Shown in pieces: positions 36,627 to 43,887 of a stretch of DNA of 64,000 nucleotides. Position 1 is the first letter of the stretch. The number at the start of each line of letters is the position of its first letter. The notes under the pieces are model-generated. The model had not been told where the DNA came from and made no database searches. It worked only from the letters and a program-made list of their open reading frames with translations. A program made the translations under genes and the position numbers. The DNA comes from Hymenobacter puniceus (lineage in GTDB: Bacteria; Bacteroidota; Bacteroidia; Cytophagales; Hymenobacteraceae): NCBI RefSeq assembly GCF_014333525.1, contig NZ_JACSCX010000002.1:248001-312000 (forward strand). Direction: 5' to 3'.

Positions 36627-37234
36627 ATAATCAGGAAAAACAATTCTCTGCCAAGGCCAAGCATGACTTTAAGCTGATTCGGGCTGCCGTGGAAAATGGC
36701 GACGAAAAGGCGTATGCTGAGCTGATGCAGATCTACAAAAAGCCGGTGTACCACGTGGTGCTGAAGATGGTGCGCAACCCCGACGACGCCGACGACCTTA
36801 CCATCGAAGCATTTGCCAAGGCCTTCCGCAACCTGCATAAGTTCAACCCCGAATTTGCCTTCAGCACCTGGCTGTTCCGCATTGCCACCAACAACTGCAT
36901 CGACTTTATTCGCAAGAATAAAATCAAAACGATGTCCATCGACTCGGCCATCAAGATTGACAACGGCGACGAAATCACCATCGACTTCCGCGACCAGAAC
37001 CTGAACCCGCAGGAGACGACCATCAAAAACCAGAAAATTGAAATCATGCAGCACGTGGTGTCGCGGCTGCCCGACAAGTACCAGCGCCTCGTGACGCTGC
37101 GCTACTTTGATGAGCTGAGCTACGAGGAAATTGCGCAGGAGCTGAAAGCGCCCCTCGGCACCGTGAAAGCCCAGCTGCACCGCGCCCGGGAGCTGCTCTT
37201 CGACATGGTGAAAAACAAAAAGGAAATCATCTAG
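36617..37234 (+). CDS. ECF-type RNA polymerase sigma factor
   Basis: 205 residues from the ATG at 36617 (MEVNNQEKQFSAKAKHDFKL). Region 2 spans ~30-100 (DDADDLTIEAFAKAFRNLHK, FSTWLFRIATNNCIDFIR), with a linker rich in Ile, Asp and Asn, then region 4 (~145-195: LPDKYQRLVTLRYFDELSY, GTVKAQLHRARELL). The start lies inside the glycosyltransferase gene (10-base overlap), implying co-transcription. No anti-sigma gene follows; a palindrome and rsmG do. Confidence 0.92.
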   Translation: MEVNNQEKQFSAKAKHDFKLIRAAVENGDEKAYAELMQIYKKPVYHVVLKMVRNPDDADDLTIEAFAKAFRNLHKFNPEFAFSTWLFRIATNNCIDFIRKNKIKTMSIDSAIKIDNGDEITIDFRDQNLNPQETTIKNQKIEIMQHVVSRLPDKYQRLVTLRYFDELSYEEIAQELKAPLGTVKAQLHRARELLFDMVKNKKEII

Positions 37235-37254
37235 AAAGGAGCTGAACAGACTTA

Positions 37255-37355
37255 GAACGTCATTCAGAGTGAAGCGAAGAATCTCGCGTGCTGACATTGG
37301 GCTACTGGCACAATAGCAGCACGCGAGATTCTTCGCTTTACTCTGAATGACGTTC
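37255..37355. repeat. 39-base palindrome (GTCATTCAGAG family) between the sigma factor gene and rsmG
   Basis: Arms 37255-37293 and 37317-37355, one mismatch, 23 bases apart. Starts 20 bases after the sigma factor stop, so it may work as a terminator or attenuator. Confidence 0.85.
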
Positions 37356-37378
37356 CTTCATCTTCTATCCAACCCCCT

Positions 37379-38017
37379 ATGCACATCCTGCACCACTACT
37401 TTCCGCACCTCACCGACCACCAGCGCCAGCTGTTCAGCCAGCTTGATACCGAGTTTCGCGGCTGGAACGAGCGGCTCAATCTGGTAGCACGCACCGACGT
37501 GGATAACCTGGCCGAGCGGCATTTTCTGCACTCGCTGGGCATTGCCAAGGTGGTGGAGTTTGCGGCGGGCTCGTCGGTGCTGGATGTAGGCACGGGCGGC
37601 GGCCTGCCCGGCTTGCCGCTGGCTATCCTGTTTCCGGAAGTGAAGTTTCATCTGGTCGACAGCATCGGCAAAAAAATCCATGCCGTGCAGGAAATGGCCC
37701 GCGCCCTCAACCTGACCAACGTCACGGCCGAGCAAACCCGCGCCGAGCAGCTACGCCCCAAATACGACTATGTGGTGAGCCGCGCCGTAGCCCGCCTGGC
37801 CACCTTCCACACCTGGATTGCGCACCGCTATAAGCCTCAGCACGAAGCTGCCCCCAACAGCGGCCTCTACTACCTCAAAGGCGGCGACCTGACCGAGGAA
37901 ATCGAGGAATCGGGCCTCAAAGCAACGATGTATAACCTGAGTGACTTTTACACCGAAGAATTCTTCGAAACCAAGAAGGTGGTAGTGGTGCCTAGTAATT
38001 CGGCTGGGCGTGGGTAA
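37379..38017 (+). CDS. rsmG: 16S rRNA (guanine-N7)-methyltransferase RsmG
   Basis: 212 residues. Methylates G527 of 16S rRNA. SAM-binding loop VLDVGTGGGLPGLPLAI, ERLNLVARTD upstream and VVSRAVARLATFHTW downstream match the family. Last core gene before the accessory stretch at 38.0-40.6 kb. Confidence 0.95.
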   Translation: MHILHHYFPHLTDHQRQLFSQLDTEFRGWNERLNLVARTDVDNLAERHFLHSLGIAKVVEFAAGSSVLDVGTGGGLPGLPLAILFPEVKFHLVDSIGKKIHAVQEMARALNLTNVTAEQTRAEQLRPKYDYVVSRAVARLATFHTWIAHRYKPQHEAAPNSGLYYLKGGDLTEEIEESGLKATMYNLSDFYTEEFFETKKVVVVPSNSAGRG

Positions 38018-38030
38018 GGAGAGTTATGGC

Positions 38031-38066
38031 GTTTCACAAAGGACCCTTTTCGTGAACTTAGTTTTT
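38031..38066 (+). promoter_or_regulatory. Left-edge imperfect palindrome and possible promoter of the 38085 gene
   Basis: GTTTCAC ... TTTTCGTGAAC (38031-38057) forms an imperfect inverted repeat followed by TAGTTTTT, one base off TAnnTTTG. A similar GTTTC...ACCC..TTTTCGTGAAC occurs in the same orientation at 40342-40372, at the right edge of the array. Confidence 0.4.
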
Positions 38067-38084
38067 TAATCGGAGGGCTACAAG

Positions 38085-38609
38085 ATGCTAGAGGAACTAG
38101 ACGTGAGCATTCGCCGGGGGCACACCAACAAGGTGAAGAAGATACTCCATGCCCTCGTTGCACAAGGCGACGCGCAGCACGCGGCCCACTTACGACCGCT
38201 GCTGACGAGTGAGGTTCCCGATGGCATCATGCTGCGCAACTTGGCCCGGGCATTCTTCCGCCTGAATCGCACCAGTTTGAGCGATTGCTCCACCCTGTTC
38301 TTGCTGCAGGATATTGCCAATATCAACGTACAAGATGCCCTCTTGGAGGTGGTCGGGTACGACCGCATGGTACCCCCTGTCGAGATGCAGAAACGCATCA
38401 TCCTGCAGTTCTTTCACTTCGGCGATTTTCTGGACCATCGGCATACGACTGACCCGCGCTACGGCTTGGCAGCGGCCTGTGCGCAGTGGGAGGAAAGCAT
38501 CGTGCACCGTTTTCTCCTGCACTGCCTTCGCGTCGACGATGCGGGCTTGCGGTATGTGGCCGAGAATTCCTTGAACCGGAAGTACGTGAAACTCCGGTCC
38601 CATTGCTAG
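38085..38609 (+). CDS. Helical-repeat protein of unknown function in the immunity-gene array
   Basis: 174 residues, cytoplasmic, mostly helical; short leucine-rich helix pairs (VKKILHALVAQGDAQHAAHL; VQDALLEVVGYDRM) suggest HEAT-like repeats. Unusually for this genome a GGAGGG ribosome site lies 7 bases before the ATG. It is the only + strand gene of the array and is convergent with the lipoprotein gene at 38677. By neighbourhood it might be an immunity protein; no family was recognised. Confidence 0.6.
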   Translation: MLEELDVSIRRGHTNKVKKILHALVAQGDAQHAAHLRPLLTSEVPDGIMLRNLARAFFRLNRTSLSDCSTLFLLQDIANINVQDALLEVVGYDRMVPPVEMQKRIILQFFHFGDFLDHRHTTDPRYGLAAACAQWEESIVHRFLLHCLRVDDAGLRYVAENSLNRKYVKLRSHC

Positions 38610-38676
38610 AAAGGCAAGTAAAACCAGTTCTGTAAAACACAGCGCCCCGTATTTAGTCGTTCAAGCCACCACCGTT

Positions 38677-39018
38677 TTACTGCCCCTTTTTTAATCCGCT
38701 TCCGTGAATCTTAGTCGATTCGGGATATTCTGCTGTCGGCAGCGTGAGGAGGTAGTTTGGGGTTATCAGAAAGCGGCTCGGGAGTCCCTGCACTGGGCCT
38801 TCCTGATAGGTAATGCGGAGCGTATCGCCTTGGATGGTATAGCGCCCATCATGGTAGCCTGCCCCCATTTCCACTTCACACTCCCCATTGGTGAAGAGGT
38901 TAACGGTATACGAGCCAACCACCAAGTCTTCGAAGGCATAATACCGTAGCGTCCGCGTCTTGCTTTCGCAACCGTTAAGCAGCAGGGTCGCTGACAGGAT
39001 TAGCATAAAAACTCTCAT
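38677..39018 (-). CDS. Small lipoprotein in the immunity-gene array
   Basis: 113 residues. MRVFMLILSATLLLNGCESK is a lipoprotein signal with lipobox LNGC. The mature domain (FEDLVVGSYTVNLFTNGECE, DGRYTIQGDTLRITYQ) looks like a small beta-sandwich with alternating strands. Promoter -7 element TACCTTTA ends 4 bases before the ATG, so the transcript should be leaderless. Function unknown. Confidence 0.65.
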   Translation of the reverse strand: MRVFMLILSATLLLNGCESKTRTLRYYAFEDLVVGSYTVNLFTNGECEVEMGAGYHDGRYTIQGDTLRITYQEGPVQGLPSRFLITPNYLLTLPTAEYPESTKIHGSGLKKGQ

Positions 39019-39022
39019 TCGC

Positions 39023-39084
39023 TAAAGGTAGAATGCTCCTTAATCTGAACAGAGCGCGTTTAAGGCATCACAGTTTTGCTGAAC
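39023..39084 (-). promoter_or_regulatory. Shared promoter module, copy 1 (before the lipoprotein gene)
   Basis: Reads on the minus strand GTTCAGCAAAAC (39073-39084), about 18 bases, CTCTGTTCA, AAGGAGC, then TACCTTTA (39023-39030). It aligns with 39778-39838 over its whole length. Confidence 0.55.
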
Positions 39085-39102
39085 TGGGATGCTAAGCAAC
39101 GC

Positions 39103-39750
39103 TCATCGGGTCTCCTCTTCGCTGGTCCAATAGTTGGGTTTTCGTTCTCGGGCTGGGAACTCCTCCTCGTCATTCACATGGGTGCATCGGGCGAAGGCGT
39201 CTTTTACTAACCAGCTTTGAAGCGTATCCGTCCAGAGCGTGCCGTAAACATCGAGTTGCGGATTGCGGCGCGTGGGGAGGACCGGCGTCAAAAAATACAC
39301 CGGATTCGTTTTTCGGTCGATAACGAGAAAATAAAAGTCGTTGATTGGAAAGATAAAAGGGATACCCTTTCCTCTCATCTGGTCAAGGCTCAAGCCCTTG
39401 ATGGCCAAAAGTTCGGCGATGCGCTGCTGGATGTCGGGCAGGTGCTCGGGGTAAGAAAAATAGATGGGCGCAAAGTGATAGGGGGTGCCGCATTCTCCGT
39501 ACACGTTGACCCCCGGCAGGGTCGTTCCATTCATAACCCGGTAAAAGGCCTGCAATTCTTCCGGGAAATCGAATCCCACGGCCGCTTGAAACGCCGCGAG
39601 TTCGGACTCGGTTAACCCCGGACGCCAGCGCGTTCCTGGTTGGTGCTGCAGTCCGTAGGCCTCGACGTCCAACTGTAGTTCGGCAAAATGCCGCTCGCTG
39701 TGGTCTTTGAACCAATGCATGAATTCACTGGGAACGGCGGGATACTGCAT
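39103..39750 (-). CDS. SMI1/KNR4 (SUKH superfamily) protein, likely immunity protein
   Basis: 215 residues. SUKH core: WRPGLTESELAAFQAAVGFD, FPEELQAFYRVMNGTTLPG, an IYFSYPEHLPDIQQRIAELL helix and GKGIPFIFPINDFYFLVID. SUKH proteins commonly neutralise nuclease and other polymorphic toxins by direct binding. No toxin or secretion gene accompanies it here. Its promoter module resembles that of the lipoprotein gene downstream. Confidence 0.82.
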   Translation of the reverse strand: MQYPAVPSEFMHWFKDHSERHFAELQLDVEAYGLQHQPGTRWRPGLTESELAAFQAAVGFDFPEELQAFYRVMNGTTLPGVNVYGECGTPYHFAPIYFSYPEHLPDIQQRIAELLAIKGLSLDQMRGKGIPFIFPINDFYFLVIDRKTNPVYFLTPVLPTRRNPQLDVYGTLWTDTLQSWLVKDAFARCTHVNDEEEFPARERKPNYWTSEEETR

Positions 39751-39777
39751 ATCAGCTTACCAAGAAAGATTATCTTT

Positions 39778-39838
39778 CAAGAGTACGCTCCTTTCAGTGA
39801 ACAGAGTACGTTTTGCTATTCGGACCGTTTTGCTGAAC
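39778..39838 (-). promoter_or_regulatory. Shared promoter module, copy 2 (before the SUKH gene)
   Basis: On the minus strand: GTTCAGCAAAAC (39827-39838), a spacer, CTCTGTTCAC, AAAGGAGC, then TACTCTTG (39778-39785), one base off TAnnTTTG. Homologous to 39023-39084. Its outer end overlaps the stop codon of the gene at 39838. Confidence 0.55.
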
Positions 39839-40326
39839 TAAGCCATTGTCTTGATTTTGGCCTCTTCTAAGGCTTGTTTATACAGTTGACCGAACAATAA
39901 TGCCCGTTGCTCAACTTCGCTACTATCAGCAAGCCGCGTCTTAAAGGCAAGCAGCTCAGGTAAAGACAGCTGGAGGTGTCGACGTAAATTTGCCAGTGTC
40001 AGCTCCGCCGACAGAATGTCCTGCGTGAGTTGTGCTGTCTGCCGGCGCATCGCCTCTCGCTTTGGCAACTCGGAGAAATCCTGCCAGGAAACAGTGCTGA
40101 CCAACCGGGTGCTTTTCGAGACCAGAAAACCAGGTGCTCCCCCAATAGCTAGCGGTTCTTCTGCCAATCGACCAAAGCGATGCTCAAACGTGCGGTCAAA
40201 ATACCAGGCTTCATCATATTCCGTCGGCTCAGCGACAATCCACTGATAATCTGTGGGCAAAGGAGACTCCTGATTCTGTTGGCTTACAAACCCGTGTGCT
40301 ATGGCAATTGCTTCTTCCTTAGTCAC
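39838..40326 (-). CDS. Imm35/YrhB-like protein, likely immunity protein
   Basis: 162 residues from a GTG at 40326 (VTKEEAIAIAHGFVSQQ). The pattern DEAWYFDRTFEHRFG ... LAIGGAPGFLVSKSTRLVST resembles the Imm35/YrhB domain, in which an aromatic-rich strand is followed by GxGPxLVdk. The C-terminal 60 residues form amphipathic helices (LTQDILSAELTLANLRRHLQ). Likely an orphan immunity protein. Confidence 0.68.
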   Translation of the reverse strand: MTKEEAIAIAHGFVSQQNQESPLPTDYQWIVAEPTEYDEAWYFDRTFEHRFGRLAEEPLAIGGAPGFLVSKSTRLVSTVSWQDFSELPKREAMRRQTAQLTQDILSAELTLANLRRHLQLSLPELLAFKTRLADSSEVEQRALLFGQLYKQALEEAKIKTMA

Positions 40327-40341
40327 GTTGATAGCTAGTTG

Positions 40342-40372
40342 GTTTCTTAAAAATACCCTGTTTTTCGTGAAC
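40342..40372 (-). promoter_or_regulatory. Right-edge motif and possible promoter of the Imm35-like gene
   Basis: Minus strand: GTTCACGAAAAA (40361-40372) then TATTTTTA (40348-40355), one base off TAnnTTTG, 21 bases ahead of the GTG start. Read on the + strand it repeats the motif at 38031-38057. Confidence 0.4.
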
Positions 40373-40625
40373 GGTAGAAATCAGCCTGACACCAGGTGTT
40401 AGTAGGCCCTTACAGCGTGGGGTGAGTTCAAGAAACCCGTCTGCGAATCAAAGTTTACGAAATGCACTAAGGGGATGAGTTTCGTAAACGCTCAAAATGG
40501 AGCTTGGTCCCTCCGTCAAAGCACCGCGTCTATGGCACTCGTGTAGTTAAGCCAAAACCGCACTTTTTCCGAGGTGTCAGGTGTAACAAGCATTGCAAGA
40601 AAAGAATGGTCACAACCCCGCGGCC
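40373..40625. other. Intergenic end of the accessory stretch
   Basis: About 250 bases without a convincing gene. It holds a perfect 10-base inverted repeat, GTTTACGAAA (40453-40462) and TTTCGTAAAC (40480-40489), related to the GTTCACGAAA motifs at the array edges. Confidence 0.5.
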
Positions 40626-41609
40626 CTATGCTGGCACCGCCGCTGTCAGAAACTCCACGGCGCGGCGCTCGGAGTAGTATTCGCCATCCGGTGTGCCTTC
40701 GCCGAAACCGACGTGGCCGCCGTCGGAGGGCGTTTCCAGGAACACGAACTCGCTGTGGGCCGCCGCGTCGCGGGGGAAGCAGGTGGGCGGCAGAAACGGG
40801 TCGTTTTCGGCATTGACGAGCAGCGTCGGGATGCGGATGCCGCTCAGGTAGCGGCCGGAGCTGGCGTGCTCATAGTAGTCCTCCGCCGACTTGAAGCCGT
40901 GCATTGGAGCCGTAAACCGGTCGTCGAATTGCGGAAAGTCCTGCAGCTGGTCGAGGTCGGTGAGGTCGATCTGGTCGGGTAGCAGGGCCGCTTTCTGGCG
41001 CATCTTCTCGCGTAGCGTCTTCAGAAATCGGTTGAGGTACACCCGGTTTTCGAGGCGGGCAATGTGGTAAGAACTGGCCCGCAGGTCGGTCGGAACGGAG
41101 AAAACGGCGGCGCGCTCCACCTGCGTTGGCACCCGGTCGGGGTTTTCGCCCAGGTATTTGAGCGTCACGTTGCCGCCAGCCGAAAACCCGGTCAGGAAGA
41201 TGCGCTGGTAGCGGTTGGTGGCCAATGCATGCCGCACCACAAAGTCGAGGTCGTCGGTGTCGCCGAGGTGGTAGGAGCGGAGCAGGCGGTTCATTTCGCC
41301 ACTGCAGCTGCGGTAGTTCCAGGCCAGGGCATCGAAGCCGGCCTGGTTGAGGGCCCGCACCATGCCGCGCACGTAGGGCCGGGAGGCGTCGCCCTCCAGC
41401 CCATGCGACACGATGCAGAGCGTATCGGCCGCCGCGTGTGGTTCGCGCGACCAGTCGAGGTCTAGGAAGTCGCCATCCGCGGTTTCCACCCGCTCGCGCT
41501 GGTAGTGCACGTTGGGAACCTCCCGCCACAGACTGGGCACAATGGTTTGCAGGTGGCCGTTGAACAGATAAAAGGGCGGTTGATAGCGGGAGTCGGCGAC
41601 GAGTGGCAT
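40626..41609 (-). CDS. YheT-like alpha/beta hydrolase
   Basis: 327 residues. The family start YLFNGHLQTIVPSLWR, LDLDWSREP, IVSHGLEGD (oxyanion loop), the nucleophile elbow TGFSAGGNV, the acid in VNAENDPFLP and the His in GGHVGF complete a Ser-Asp-His triad. Hydrolase/esterase of unknown natural substrate. First core gene to the right of the accessory array. Confidence 0.9.
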   Translation of the reverse strand: MPLVADSRYQPPFYLFNGHLQTIVPSLWREVPNVHYQRERVETADGDFLDLDWSREPHAAADTLCIVSHGLEGDASRPYVRGMVRALNQAGFDALAWNYRSCSGEMNRLLRSYHLGDTDDLDFVVRHALATNRYQRIFLTGFSAGGNVTLKYLGENPDRVPTQVERAAVFSVPTDLRASSYHIARLENRVYLNRFLKTLREKMRQKAALLPDQIDLTDLDQLQDFPQFDDRFTAPMHGFKSAEDYYEHASSGRYLSGIRIPTLLVNAENDPFLPPTCFPRDAAAHSEFVFLETPSDGGHVGFGEGTPDGEYYSERRAVEFLTAAVPA

Positions 41610-41794
41610 GAGCGAGGGCGGCTAGCGGAGGTGCGGTGTGGTAGGTAGGGTGCCCGGCAGATTTGTATAGAATTTAGTGCTTCTGGCGCGATTGTCAACC
41701 TTTCAGCGCAAATAAAGTTCGGCATGCCTACTTCTCCGATGGGCGCGGTCAGCTAGATTATTCGGTAGCTGCATGGCAAATTCCGGCTTAGTAG

Positions 41795-41825
41795 TTTGCA
41801 CTTTCCATCCAAAGCCCTACCTTTG
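41795..41825 (+). promoter_or_regulatory. Promoter of rpsT
   Basis: TTTG (41795-41798), 19 bases, TACCTTTG (41818-41825): full match to the Bacteroidota consensus. It is 49 bases before the rpsT start. Confidence 0.82.
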
Positions 41826-41874
41826 CCCACCCAATCCGAATTGAAACCGAGCAGAACGTTCATTTCTCCTACAC

Positions 41875-42132
41875 ATGGCAAATCATAAGTCAGCCCTCAA
41901 GCGCATCCGTTCCAACGAAGCTAAGCGCGTGCTGAACCGTTACCAGGCAAAATCTACCCGCACAGCTGTTAAAAAGCTGCGCGCCACCACCGATGCTTCG
42001 GCCGCTCAGGAGCTGCTGAAGAAAGTATCGTCGATGCTGGACCGTCTGGCCAAAAAGAACATCATCCACAAGAACAAAGCCGCCAACAACAAGTCGAAGC
42101 TGGCTAAGTTCGTGAAGTCGCTGGCCGCCTAA
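41875..42132 (+). CDS. rpsT: 30S ribosomal protein S20
   Basis: 85 residues, full length, strongly basic three-helix protein: MANHKSALKRIRSNEAKRVL, KSTRTAVKKL, NIIHKNKAANNKSKLAK. Binds 16S rRNA. Single gene with its own promoter and terminator. Confidence 0.96.
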   Translation: MANHKSALKRIRSNEAKRVLNRYQAKSTRTAVKKLRATTDASAAQELLKKVSSMLDRLAKKNIIHKNKAANNKSKLAKFVKSLAA

Positions 42133-42165
42133 GCAGCACCAGTAACTTTCTGCTCTTTTGATAGA

Positions 42166-42195
42166 GAAGGCCCCGTGCGCAAGCGCGGGGCCTTC
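42166..42195 (+). terminator. Terminator of rpsT
   Basis: GAAGGCCCCG (42166-42175) pairs with CGGGGCCTTC (42186-42195) with extra inner pairs, followed by TTGTGTTT. Confidence 0.8.
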
Positions 42196-42257
42196 TTGTG
42201 TTTCAGGCATATGGTTTATTTGCTATCTTTTGGCAGTCATATCCTTTTTGATTCTAT

Positions 42258-43757
42258 ATGAAACAACTGTACTGCTTATTGCTGCTACTGAGCAGCCTCA
42301 CTACTCTGCCTGCCGCCGCCCAGAACTGGCGCCCTTTCCGGCCCAATGGTGACGTACACGCCTTTCGCGGCGCCTCCGCTGACACCATCCTGACGCTACG
42401 CCTCGACTCGGCCGGCGTGCGCGGCACCGACTCGGTGTACTACTTCAACCGCATCATGCGGCGTGCGGGCAGCTTTGCCTGGCAGAAAGCTCGCAACAAC
42501 CAGTTCGGCCAGCAGCTGCGCTACACGCCCGCCACGCGCACCTACGTGCTGTTCTGGGATGGTGGTCCCACGCCTCAGTTTACGCTGGACTTGGCGTTGG
42601 TACTGAAGCCCTTTGCACGCGTGGGCGAAACCTGGACCAGCATGTGTACTGATGTTGGCTACCGTACCACGCTGGTGTCGCGCGGTACCATGCTGCTGGA
42701 TGGCGTAACGGATTCGGTGGCAACGTTTGAGTTGGGCAACACACCGAACGTGAGGCAGGTAGTGCTCAGCAAAAATTACGGCCTTGTTTCCGCACCTGCC
42801 GATTTAGGATTTTGCTTCGGCCGCCTACGGCTGCTGACCTTGGCGCGTCGTCCTGCACCTGCTGGCCTCAGCTACTACAACCCGCTCACACTGCTGGATC
42901 TGCAGCCAGGCGACGAGCTGGGGTACCAATACACGCAGTTTACCTTCAATCCAATCGGGTGTGGCAGCGGCAGTGTGCTGCGTCGCGTGCTGACACGCCA
43001 GCTCACGGCCGACAGCCTGACGTACATCTGCCAGGAGCAAAGTCGAACGGTATATAGTGGCGCACCTGGCTGCTCGCAGAGTGGTACTACCGTTTCGCCC
43101 GTTTTGAGAGTGCGCCTGTCCGCCTCGCTGCACACCGGGCAGTGGCGCGGCGCCAGCATCGACCGGCTAAGCCCGTTGCGTGCTCCGTTGCTGTCCTACG
43201 CCTACCAGCAGCTGCCTTTTAACACGGTGCTTATGGGCTATCCGGTGGTCAGCAACCGGCCGGGAGGCGACTGTGGCGGGCCCGCAGTGTTGCAGACGGA
43301 GGTGCTCTACAACCGTGCCGGTATTGGCTACATGCCGGGGTTGGATGCCTTAAATCAGCAAACCATGAGTGCGCCGGGAGTGGGCTTTGTGTGTAACCTG
43401 GAATACCGGCTCGCCTACACCCGTCGCAACATCAACGGCACCACCCAGACTTGCGGTGCCCGCACCAACTTCGCCACCCTGCTGCCTGTAAATGCAGGAC
43501 GTGCAGCAGCTACGTTCCAGCTCTATCCTAACCCAGCGGGCAGCAACGCTACACTCACGCTGGCTGGCCCGGCTCGTGTTGTTACCACCGTGCGTCTGCT
43601 CGACGCGCTGGGACGCACTGTGAGCACCCAGCAACTGCCAGCCGGCCAATCCGGTATGTTGCTACCGCTGCAGGCACTGGCGCCCGGGGTGTACGTGGTA
43701 GAGGTGCAGGCGGCCGGCGATTTGCCGCAGCAGCTGCGCCTGCAGCTGGAGCGGTAG
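42258..43757 (+). CDS. T9SS type A-sorted secreted protein, unknown function
   Basis: 499 residues. Signal peptide MKQLYCLLLLLSSLTTLPAAA. The central ~390 residues contain many Ser/Thr/Tyr and about ten Cys, without a recognised catalytic domain. The last ~80 residues are a type A sorting domain (FQLYPNPAGSNATLTLAGPA, RLLDALGRTVSTQQLPAG, APGVYVVEV). Exported by T9SS and probably anchored at the surface. The gene is alone between rpsT and pyk. Confidence 0.88.
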   Translation: MKQLYCLLLLLSSLTTLPAAAQNWRPFRPNGDVHAFRGASADTILTLRLDSAGVRGTDSVYYFNRIMRRAGSFAWQKARNNQFGQQLRYTPATRTYVLFWDGGPTPQFTLDLALVLKPFARVGETWTSMCTDVGYRTTLVSRGTMLLDGVTDSVATFELGNTPNVRQVVLSKNYGLVSAPADLGFCFGRLRLLTLARRPAPAGLSYYNPLTLLDLQPGDELGYQYTQFTFNPIGCGSGSVLRRVLTRQLTADSLTYICQEQSRTVYSGAPGCSQSGTTVSPVLRVRLSASLHTGQWRGASIDRLSPLRAPLLSYAYQQLPFNTVLMGYPVVSNRPGGDCGGPAVLQTEVLYNRAGIGYMPGLDALNQQTMSAPGVGFVCNLEYRLAYTRRNINGTTQTCGARTNFATLLPVNAGRAAATFQLYPNPAGSNATLTLAGPARVVTTVRLLDALGRTVSTQQLPAGQSGMLLPLQALAPGVYVVEVQAAGDLPQQLRLQLER

Positions 43758-43809
43758 CAGCAGATTGAACTGGTGCCGAGTAGTTAGCTGCGCAGTATTT
43801 CCTCCAACG

Positions 43810-43845
43810 AAAAAGCCCGCCGGAAGCTATCCCGGCGAGCTTTTT
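43810..43845. terminator. Bidirectional terminator between the T9SS gene and pyk
   Basis: AAAAAGC (43810-43816) pairs with GCTTTTT (43839-43845), and CGCCGG with CCGGCG inside after a single mismatch. A- and T-rich flanks on both sides. Confidence 0.85.
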
Positions 43846-43887
43846 ACTGATTGGTCTGGCACAACCTGGGGGTATGCCACGGCAGCT

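Noticed and set aside
38018..40625. Integron-like cassette array
   Set aside because: The recurring boxes do not match the attC core pattern (GTTRRRY/RYYYAAC with cassettes in one orientation), the genes are in both orientations, and no integrase is present.
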